DNA of 37,623 bases from Oscillospiraceae bacterium (GTDB lineage: Bacteria > Bacillota > Clostridia > UMGS1810). Position numbers and translations under genes: made by a program. The DNA lies in NCBI GenBank assembly GCA_015068705.1, contig SVJZ01000015.1, positions 1-37,623 on the forward strand, given 5' to 3'. This document shows, in pieces, positions 32,104-37,623 of this stretch. How positions within the stretch are numbered: position 1 is the stretch's first letter; each line of letters opens with the position of its first letter. The notes below the pieces were generated by a model, which was not told where the DNA came from, ran no database searches, and saw only the letters and a program-made list of their open reading frames with translations.

Positions 32104-33084
32104 TCATGCGCGACTGGAAAGCTCTTTGATGACAAATCCAAGGGATGCTGCTGCATCCGAAAGAGTAGCATTTTCGATTTTTTCTCTGTTTTTAGCGCGG
32201 TCGGTAAAGTAGACCAGTTCGTTGTAATAACCGCCCAAATCCGAGATGTTTCCACCGCTCACGTTTCCGGCGAGTTCTTTCTTTTGGATGACAATTTCCT
32301 CGGCGCCGTCCTCTGTGTAGCACATGAATTTTCCGCCGGCATTTTCGATGACCGCCCCTTCAAAAACCACACGGAAGGTTGCCTCAAACGGATGGGAAAC
32401 GGGCAGACCCCAGGTTCCCTCTACGCCGACAACAAAATCTTCATACTGCATGATGGTATTGACATAGGAATTTTGCTCGCCCTTGATATTTTTGACCGAG
32501 TGGAAGGAGTTTGGCTCACCAAACAGGGAGAGCACATAGTCGATATCGTGCACATGCAAATCGGTGCCTGCGCCACCCGAGAGGGGTGTATTTAAGAGCC
32601 AATCTTCCCAACCCCATGTGGGACGGGGGCTGATTCTGCGAAAGTTTGCATTGACAACACTGCCGTATTTGCCGCTTTCCAGAATTTTTTTGAGTTCCAC
32701 ATATTCATCCCAGAAACGGATGACCTGACCCACCTGCACATTGCATCCGGTAGCCTCTGCCTTTTCAATCATGGCAGATGCCTGCTCGTTGGTTAAGGCA
32801 ACCGGTTTTTCTACGAATACATATTTTACCTTATCCATTGCCGCCATGGCAAATTCGGCATGCATATAGGTGGGCAGGCAGATATCGATGATATCCACAT
32901 CGGCTTTTTCAATCAGTTCATGTCCGTCGCCGTAGAGAAGGGCATTTGTACCTGCCGCAAGCTCCTGTGCCTTTTCGGGACGGATGTCGGCTAGTGCAAC
33001 CAACTCAACACCTTCGATATTTTTGTAGCAGTTTGCGTGCATGGCACCCATAAAACCGCAACCAATCAGACCTACTTTTAACAT
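32104..33084 (-). CDS. Gfo/Idh/MocA family oxidoreductase (inositol/sugar dehydrogenase-like)
   Basis: A 326-aa NAD(P)-dependent dehydrogenase. N-terminal VGLIGCGFMGAMHA (G-x-G-x2-G) Rossmann motif, classic EKP in VFVEKPVAL (~residue 95), and GGAGTDLHVHDIDYVL near residue 175, which carries the typical DxxxH catalytic pair. It is cotranscribed with the TIM-barrel epimerase upstream (6-nt gap) and controlled with the divergent AraC regulator. Typical substrates of such pairs are inositols or rare sugars. RBS GGGAGG precedes ATG. Confidence 0.92.
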   Translation of the reverse strand: MLKVGLIGCGFMGAMHANCYKNIEGVELVALADIRPEKAQELAAGTNALLYGDGHELIEKADVDIIDICLPTYMHAEFAMAAMDKVKYVFVEKPVALTNEQASAMIEKAEATGCNVQVGQVIRFWDEYVELKKILESGKYGSVVNANFRRISPRPTWGWEDWLLNTPLSGGAGTDLHVHDIDYVLSLFGEPNSFHSVKNIKGEQNSYVNTIMQYEDFVVGVEGTWGLPVSHPFEATFRVVFEGAVIENAGGKFMCYTEDGAEEIVIQKKELAGNVSGGNISDLGGYYNELVYFTDRAKNREKIENATLSDAAASLGFVIKELSSRA

Positions 33085-33090
33085 TGCTTA

Positions 33091-33927
33091 TTACCTCCCG
33101 AGAATTTGATCCATCGCATTGGATGTGTTATAAATAATGGTTTCGGTGAAATATTTGTAATTTGGAATCATCTCTGCCGAAACCCAACCATCATAGCCCA
33201 CATTGGCAAGCGCTTGCATGACTGCAGGGTAATTTACATCGCCGGCAAGCAAGTCAACAAATCCGTGCAGACCGCCCGCGGCAATCCGGTAATCCTTAAA
33301 GTGCACTTTTTTGATTTTTTCTGCCAGGATTTCAATCCAGTGCTCGGGGTAACCGTTGAAGAGTACATTGCCCACGTCAAAATAACTGCCCACATAGTCG
33401 CTATCGATTTTTTCGATAAATTCGCGCATTTCAACCGGAGAGGTAAGGAATTTGTTCCATACATTTTCCAAACCGATGGAAACGCCGGTTTTTTCTGCAT
33501 GGCTTTTCAGCTCCAGCAAAGCTTCCAGGCTTCTTTCATAGGTGGTTTTGTAGTCAACAATTTTGCCCGGTGCGGCAAAGTCTGCATTGACACAACCGGG
33601 GATTACAAGGATGGTATCGCAACCGAGCGTTGCGGCGGTGTCCAGTTGTTTTTTCACAATGTCTTTTGCACGTTCACGCTCTGCCTTGTCATCTGCATTG
33701 AGCCAGTTGTCCCAGTAAAGACCGCTTGCCACACTATAAAGCTCTATTCCACAATTGTTTGCCTGCTCTTTGATGGCGAGCAATTCGCGCTCTGTTGTCT
33801 TAAGACCGATTTCGCCGTCCACATCCAGTGCCACTTCCACGCCGTCAAATCCGGCATCTTTTGCAAGTACAAAGCTGTCGCAAAGCTTTCCTGCAGGGAA
33901 GGACCAGATACTGATACCTTTTTTCAT
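33091..33927 (-). CDS. Sugar phosphate isomerase/epimerase (xylose isomerase-like TIM barrel)
   Basis: A 278-aa xylose isomerase-like TIM-barrel enzyme, resembling ketose 3-epimerases and IolE/UlaE-type enzymes. Motifs are GISIWSFP at the start, AKDAGFDGVEVAL (~23-35), VSIGLENVWNKFLTSP (~150-165) with a candidate metal-binding Glu, SYFDVGNVLF (~181-190) and KKVHFKDYR (~210). Members need a divalent metal. It is the first gene of the minus-strand sugar unit. RBS AAGGAGG precedes ATG. Confidence 0.88.
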   Translation of the reverse strand: MKKGISIWSFPAGKLCDSFVLAKDAGFDGVEVALDVDGEIGLKTTERELLAIKEQANNCGIELYSVASGLYWDNWLNADDKAERERAKDIVKKQLDTAATLGCDTILVIPGCVNADFAAPGKIVDYKTTYERSLEALLELKSHAEKTGVSIGLENVWNKFLTSPVEMREFIEKIDSDYVGSYFDVGNVLFNGYPEHWIEILAEKIKKVHFKDYRIAAGGLHGFVDLLAGDVNYPAVMQALANVGYDGWVSAEMIPNYKYFTETIIYNTSNAMDQILGR

Positions 33928-33940
33928 AAAACATTCCTCC

Positions 33941-33988
33941 TTGTTTTTCGCTTGATTTTATGTTACAATATATGAAAACAAATTGGAA
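33941..33988. promoter_or_regulatory. Overlapping divergent promoters: AraC regulator (plus) and sugar operon (minus)
   Basis: Plus: -35 TTGTTT (33941-33946), 17-nt spacer, -10 TACAAT (33964-33969). Minus: -35 TTCCAA (33983-33988), 17-nt spacer, -10 TAACAT (33960-33965). The two -10 boxes overlap at 33964-33965, so the two promoters compete for the same DNA. The minus promoter matches consensus less well. Confidence 0.5.
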
Positions 33989-34036
33989 TCTATTTTTTTG
34001 AGGAAAAAGTATAATTTTATAAACAAGGTGATAGAA

Positions 34037-34906
34037 TTGAAATCAAATTATGTAAAACATAAGCTGGCGAATTTAATCTCCATCAATCGCATTGTTACCA
34101 TCCATCATTATGAGTTTGGGAAGAATTTTAATTTTGAGGGAGAAATGCACGATTTCTGGGAGATGGTGTATGTTGACAAAGGAATTGTAAACATCCGTGC
34201 CGGCAGCAGGGAGTTTTCGCTGATGGCAGGTGAGGTAATTTTTCATAAGCCGAATGAGTTTCATACCATTGCAACGGACGGGAAAAATGTGGCGGATGTA
34301 TTTGTGATCAGCTTTGTGTGTTCGTCATCCGGCATGGGATTTTTTAAGGGGAGAGTGGCAAAGGTGCCGCCCAAATTGCGCAAAAATATTTCGGGAATTA
34401 TCGAAGAAAGCGAGCGCACCTTTGACCTGATGCCCATGACCGGCGTGGCACTCAAATTAAAACCAAATGCCCCCATCGGCGGTCAACAGATGATTCGCAT
34501 TCATTTGGAGGAATTTCTTATCAAGCTGGTGAGGGAGGAAAGTAGGGTGGAAAATACCGGCATTTTTCCGACCAAAGAAAGCATGGAAAACCATCTGGTG
34601 ACCCAGATGGCAGAAATTGCAGAAAGGCATATTTACGACAAGGTATCGGTTTTTGCAATCTGTGCCGAGCTAAATTATTCCCGTTCATATCTTTCGGGCA
34701 TTTTTAAGGCGGCAACCGGACAAACCCTGTTACAATACATCATCGGCTTAAAAATCCGCGAGGCAAAGCGCTTGATTCGGGAAAATAACCTGAGTATTTC
34801 GGCAATTTCGGATAAGCTTTGTTTTGATAATCCGCATTATTTTTCCACCGTGTTTAAACGGGCTACTAATTTTACCCCCACCCAATATAAAAACTCGGTG
34901 CTTTAA
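34037..34906 (+). CDS. AraC-family transcriptional regulator of the sugar locus
   Basis: A 289-aa AraC-family regulator. Residues ~25-100 form a cupin sensor (HHYEFGKNFNFEGEMHDFWEMVYVDKG, then EFSLMAGEVIFHKPNEFHTIA). Residues ~190-289 hold two helix-turn-helix motifs (VFAICAELNYSRSYLSGIFKAATG and ISAISDKLCFDNPHYFSTVFKRATNFTP). TTG 34037 is taken as start because AAGGTGAT is ~5-6 nt upstream; other in-frame codons, GTG 34028 and TTG 33983, lack a site. Divergent from the epimerase-dehydrogenase unit it probably controls. Confidence 0.85.
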   Translation: MKSNYVKHKLANLISINRIVTIHHYEFGKNFNFEGEMHDFWEMVYVDKGIVNIRAGSREFSLMAGEVIFHKPNEFHTIATDGKNVADVFVISFVCSSSGMGFFKGRVAKVPPKLRKNISGIIEESERTFDLMPMTGVALKLKPNAPIGGQQMIRIHLEEFLIKLVREESRVENTGIFPTKESMENHLVTQMAEIAERHIYDKVSVFAICAELNYSRSYLSGIFKAATGQTLLQYIIGLKIREAKRLIRENNLSISAISDKLCFDNPHYFSTVFKRATNFTPTQYKNSVL

Positions 34907-34916
34907 ACCGAAACGA

Positions 34917-34952
34917 AAAATCCGGACATCCTTTTTGGAATGTCCGGATTTT
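34917..34952. terminator. Bidirectional terminator between the AraC gene and the YhcH gene
   Basis: A 13-bp stem (AAAATCCGGACAT, 34917-34929, with 34940-34952) extended by CC/GG around a bulged A; A-run and T-run on the two flanks. Confidence 0.85.
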
Positions 34953-34958
34953 GTGTAT

Positions 34959-35402
34959 TCAGATGAGTACTTTTACTACTACCTTACGAACGGGAGCGGG
35001 CTTGCTGTGCCGCATGGGCATGTGTCCGTCAAACGGATGGCAGATGTAGAAGTTTCCAGTGCGTAGTGTAGCGGTTGTGCCGTTTCCATGCATGAACTGG
35101 CAATCCTTTTTCTCGTTGTACGGCTCTGCCTCGGTGCAATCGGTGATGTGGATGTAGCCCACCTCTTCCTCGCCATCGAGGATATACTGCAAGTCAATGT
35201 AGCGGCGGTGAAATTCATAGCGGGGGGCATCGGGGATTTTGGTTTCTCCGGTAGAAACGATGGCATATACCTGTCTGCCGTCCAGCTCATAAGTGCCGTC
35301 TTCCACATCTGCACTCAATGTGAGCAGATAGTTGATGGCAATGTCCAGACGGGGGCTGATGCCGCGATAGGTTGCCAGGTCTTGTCTTTTTCCGATAATC
35401 AT
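34959..35402 (-). CDS. YhcH/YjgK/YiaL family protein (DUF386)
   Basis: A 147-aa YhcH/YjgK/YiaL-type protein with a cupin-like jelly roll. RYEFHRRYIDLQYILDGEEEVGY is the family core and DGHMPMRHSKPAPVRKVVVKV the C-terminal core, with His and Glu residues for metal binding. Relatives sit in sialic acid, galactoside and rare-sugar operons and include proposed sugar anomerases. RBS AGGAGG precedes ATG. It is the last gene of the minus-strand HAD-SGNH-Toprim-YhcH run. Confidence 0.9.
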   Translation of the reverse strand: MIIGKRQDLATYRGISPRLDIAINYLLTLSADVEDGTYELDGRQVYAIVSTGETKIPDAPRYEFHRRYIDLQYILDGEEEVGYIHITDCTEAEPYNEKKDCQFMHGNGTTATLRTGNFYICHPFDGHMPMRHSKPAPVRKVVVKVLI

Positions 35403-35426
35403 GTGATTTCCTCCTGAATGATAAAT

Positions 35427-36005
35427 TTATAATTTTTCAATGAGCTGTTTGTATTGCTCATAAGAAAATTCGCGATTGAGTACCTCGAGCAGCATATTTG
35501 CCGAAATGCGTGCCGGAAGATTTAAATGACGGGTAAGGGCAAGGCGTTTGTATCGCGCATCGTCACCACCCGACAGACCATCTGCATACAAATCCGATTT
35601 GGTGATCAGACGGACATTTTTTTCTTCCGGTCCTTCACATCCTGCCTGTGCGAGCGCATCCAAAATGAGTTGGTCGCTTACCCCTTCTACTCCCAGAAAC
35701 CCTTCCTTGGAAGGCGCTGCTTTGCGTTTTTCCTTTCCGTGGATATCGGGGATGTAGGCGTGTTTTACGCCCATTCCGCCGGTGATATTTTTGATATAGT
35801 TTCGTATCTGAAAGCCTGCCCGGTCGCTATCGGTTAATACGACTATTCCATCGCTTGCGGCAAGCCGTCGGATGAGTGCTGCCTTAGATGGGTTTTTAAA
35901 CAAATCAAATCCGTCGGTGGTTACAATGGTGGTGTCCACCAACCGGCTGAGCTTTGCCTTGTCGTAAGTACCTTCCACTACAATGGCTTCTTTGATTTTA
36001 AGCAT
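35427..36005 (-). CDS. RNase M5-like Toprim/DUF4093 protein
   Basis: A 192-aa Toprim-domain protein. Residues 1-90 have the Toprim catalytic motifs: Glu in IVVEGTYD and the DxD of VLTDSDRAG. KEGFLGVEGVS (~110-120) and the DUF4093 C-terminal region follow. It resembles RNase M5 (RnmV), which trims 5S rRNA precursors in Firmicutes, but the residues after the Toprim core and the gene context differ: RnmV is normally near rsmA, whereas this gene lies between an SGNH hydrolase and a YhcH gene. The ATG 36005 start has AAGGAGA upstream; the longer reading from 36086 lies inside the neighbour. Confidence 0.78.
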   Translation of the reverse strand: MLKIKEAIVVEGTYDKAKLSRLVDTTIVTTDGFDLFKNPSKAALIRRLAASDGIVVLTDSDRAGFQIRNYIKNITGGMGVKHAYIPDIHGKEKRKAAPSKEGFLGVEGVSDQLILDALAQAGCEGPEEKNVRLITKSDLYADGLSGGDDARYKRLALTRHLNLPARISANMLLEVLNREFSYEQYKQLIEKL

Positions 36006-36024
36006 CGGTTTTCTCCTTGCGGAA

Positions 36025-36759
36025 TTACTTATCTTCGCTGTACATGGTGTTAGAATCTGCGTGTTCGGGTGCCTTGTAATCGCCACAGATCATTTGGAAC
36101 AGTTCCTCTGCAAACAATTCGTGCATCTCCCTTGTGGGATGATTGATGCGGTTTGACAACAGCATGGTAACATCCTGCGTTTTGCTGAGTTCTTTCCATT
36201 TGGAATAGCAGTCGCACACCTGCACGCCCATTTCATGGGCAAGTGCCATGGCACTTTCTATGTAGTGATCCATTTTGCCGTTATTTTGCATATCTGCGGT
36301 TACCGCCGCATAATCTTTTAAAAACTCGGCGGTGTCGTCTGCCACATAGGTATTAAACATATTGGGGGTGAGGAAGATAACCTCTGCGCCCGAGTTGAGG
36401 GAGCGTTCAAAGATTTCGCGCATGGGGTCGAGATATTCGTTGAGTGGGAAATTGACATCGTTTAATCCAAAGCATACAATGATTAAATCCGGATGGTGGT
36501 CGAGCACATGCGCCTGCATCCGGTCGAGCGAGCCTTTTGCCGAGATACCGCCGATGCCGGCATTGATTACATTAACCGGCATATAGTTGCGCAGTGCATT
36601 GATTTTTTTGCGCAACCGGTTCCAGTAAACGGTTTCATAATCGATTTCGCCAGAACCCAGGGCGCCATGGGTTACACTGTCGCCGAATACAACAATATTG
36701 ATAGGACCATGCTCCAACAGTCCTTCAAATTCCAGATTGAGCTTTTCTGTGATTTTCAT
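36025..36759 (-). CDS. SGNH/GDSL hydrolase (esterase-like)
   Basis: A 244-aa SGNH hydrolase. Block I is VVFGDSVTHG (Ser nucleophile near residue 28), the Gly block is INAGIGGISAKGS, the Asn block is CFGLNDVNF and the last block is NHPTREMH, with catalytic His and Asn in place of the usual Asp. No signal peptide is visible, so it is probably cytosolic. Such enzymes often remove acyl groups from sugars. The ATG overlaps the HAD stop by 4 nt (ATGA), so the two are co-translated. RBS GGAGG precedes ATG. Confidence 0.85.
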   Translation of the reverse strand: MKITEKLNLEFEGLLEHGPINIVVFGDSVTHGALGSGEIDYETVYWNRLRKKINALRNYMPVNVINAGIGGISAKGSLDRMQAHVLDHHPDLIIVCFGLNDVNFPLNEYLDPMREIFERSLNSGAEVIFLTPNMFNTYVADDTAEFLKDYAAVTADMQNNGKMDHYIESAMALAHEMGVQVCDCYSKWKELSKTQDVTMLLSNRINHPTREMHELFAEELFQMICGDYKAPEHADSNTMYSEDK

Positions 36760-37382
36760 TTGTTTTCCTCCGCATTTTGGTAAATGAATTCCCGGACGGT
36801 TTTCCAATTGCCGTCAAATACCAGACCCTTGATGCCGCAGGCTTGTGCTCCCACTACATTTTCCTCCAAATCGTCGATAAACAGGCAATCCTCGGCGTTT
36901 ACACCAAATCGTTCCAATGCTGCTTCGAAAAAACCGGCAAACGGTTTTCGAACTTTGATTTGCGAGGAGAAAATCATTCCATCCAACAGATTTACAAAAT
37001 CACTTTCCAACATTTGAGCGGTGTGGTATACATCCAGATTGGAGGTGATGTACAATGAAAAACCATCTGCACGCAGTTTTTGGAGAAGTTCTTTCATTCC
37101 GTCAATCATGGGGAGTTCACTGATGTGGTAGTTGAGCACACCGAGTACCTGCTCGTGCAAGCGTTCGGGAGCTTTTTCCAGCACCGATCGGATATAGTCT
37201 TCTCTTGACAAGGACCCCTCGTCCAAAAGATTTCCAAACAGTTTGGTATCGAATGCCAGCTTTTGCACCAGTGCAACGTCGGCAGGAACGGTGATACCCC
37301 GTTTTTGGATAATGGCTTTACCTGCACCGTCTTCGGGGTGTTCGACCAGTGTTCTTCCAAAATCAAAAAAGATGGTTTTCAT
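36756..37382 (-). CDS. HAD superfamily hydrolase/phosphatase
   Basis: A 208-aa haloacid dehalogenase-type hydrolase. Motif I is FFDFGRTLVE (DxG: Asp5 nucleophile, with Gly where DxDx(T/V) has its second Asp), motif II TSNL (~100), motif III Lys in KVRKPFAGFF and motif IV FIDDLEENV. The absence of the second Asp in motif I is unusual for phosphatases and fits some hydrolases of the YjjG/REG-2 type. ATG 37382 follows AAGGAGA; upstream in-frame codons lack a site. First gene of the minus-strand run, with its own strong promoter. Confidence 0.88.
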   Translation of the reverse strand: MKTIFFDFGRTLVEHPEDGAGKAIIQKRGITVPADVALVQKLAFDTKLFGNLLDEGSLSREDYIRSVLEKAPERLHEQVLGVLNYHISELPMIDGMKELLQKLRADGFSLYITSNLDVYHTAQMLESDFVNLLDGMIFSSQIKVRKPFAGFFEAALERFGVNAEDCLFIDDLEENVVGAQACGIKGLVFDGNWKTVREFIYQNAEENK

Positions 37383-37415
37383 GATGATCTCCTTCATTTT
37401 ATTACTTCCGTTTTT

Positions 37416-37444
37416 ATTATAAACCAAAGTGCAGGGGATGTCAA
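37416..37444 (-). promoter_or_regulatory. Consensus sigma-A promoter for the HAD-SGNH-Toprim-YhcH run
   Basis: On the minus strand, a perfect TTGACA (37439-37444), 17-nt spacer and perfect TATAAT (37416-37421), ~30 nt before the HAD start. Among the best matches to consensus in the window. Confidence 0.85.
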
Positions 37445-37493
37445 TAAATTAAGGGAAAGGTGGGAGGAGGGGGAAAAATTGCGGTAAAAATAG

Positions 37494-37522
37494 TTGACAA
37501 GGAAGGAAAAAATTGATATACT
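37494..37522 (+). promoter_or_regulatory. Sigma-A promoter for the CAU-anticodon tRNA
   Basis: Perfect TTGACA (37494-37499), 17-nt spacer, TATACT (37517-37522), ending 17 nt before the tRNA 5' end. Confidence 0.85.
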
Positions 37523-37539
37523 ATTATGGTGCAATGTAC

Positions 37540-37616
37540 GGGCCTTTAGCTCAGTTGGTTAGAGCCACCGGCTCATAACCGGTCGGTCCGGGGTTCGAGT
37601 CCCTGAAGGCCCACCA
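37540..37616 (+). tRNA. tRNA with CAU anticodon, probably tRNA-Ile2 (elongator Met possible)
   Basis: Cloverleaf with acceptor stem 37540-37546 pairing 37606-37612, anticodon loop CTCATAA with CAT at 37574-37576, T loop TTCGAGT and encoded CCA (37614-37616). It lacks the GGG/CCC anticodon-stem pairs of initiator tRNA. The acceptor has C4-G69 and C5-G68, reported TilS-recognition features of E. coli tRNA-Ile2, and the overall sequence resembles Firmicute Ile2 tRNAs. Methionine identity is not excluded. Confidence 0.85.
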
Positions 37617-37623
37617 AACAAAA

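Overview
The window reads as a chromosomal segment of a low-to-moderate GC Firmicute of the class Clostridia. The evidence is aggadgg-type ribosome binding sites before nearly every gene, sigma-A promoters with 17-nt spacers, anaerobe genes (two-part 2-hydroxyacyl-CoA dehydratase activase system, rubrerythrin, YmxH/YlmC) and Firmicute families (RuvX-DUF1292, YnzC, YitT, RNase M5-like, SLH surface protein). No phage, transposase, CRISPR array or intact mobile element is visible.

Layout. 1-500: the end of an rRNA operon (5S rRNA 3' part, tRNA-Asn, strong terminator), then a 3'-tRNA-Asn remnant in about 200 bp of unexplained DNA. 500-3390: an AT-rich VanR/VanS-like two-component system that looks foreign beside its neighbours. 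3450-5890: a FAD oxidoreductase with a C-terminal Rieske domain, convergent with RlmN. 6060-14064: DUF1015 protein, the split CoA-dehydratase activase pair, YigZ, thioredoxin and a class B penicillin-binding protein, mostly tightly spaced. 14100-15254: rubrerythrin, a YmxH-like PRC-barrel protein and a 56-aa glycine-zipper protein. 15255-15887: gene-free, with a 42-bp purine-strand tandem repeat and a duplicated promoter-like element. 15888-19774: SLH surface protein, PsiE-like membrane protein, YnzC, cupin. 19786-24067: an AraC regulator divergent from a four-gene operon (dehydrogenase, Gfo/Idh/MocA oxidoreductase, PHP hydrolase, metallo-beta-lactamase-fold hydrolase). 24138-32065: RuvX, DUF1292, a probable 6S RNA, TcdA, a two-gene half-size TSUP exporter, MurD, three consecutive M42 aminopeptidases and a YitT protein. 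32104-37382: a second AraC-regulated sugar locus (Gfo/Idh and TIM-barrel epimerase), then YhcH, an RNase M5-like Toprim protein, an SGNH hydrolase and a HAD phosphatase. 37540 to the end: a CAU-anticodon tRNA.

How genes may work together. Two sugar or sugar-acid loci share one design: an AraC regulator facing a catabolic operon across overlapping promoters, with small sugar-associated proteins (cupin, YhcH, SGNH, HAD) nearby. Their substrates cannot be read from sequence. The activase/dehydratase pair is related to enzymes that reductively activate 2-hydroxyacyl-CoA dehydratases, but no classical dehydratase subunits or CoA transferase lie beside it.

I found no clearly new defence or mobile system. 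The strongest points for a second look are the duplicated promoter with a palindrome in its spacer before the SLH gene, the interleaved divergent promoters at 20571-20610, the uncharacterised four-gene operon at 20635-24067, the tRNA-Asn remnant beside an AT-rich two-component system, and the candidate 6S RNA.
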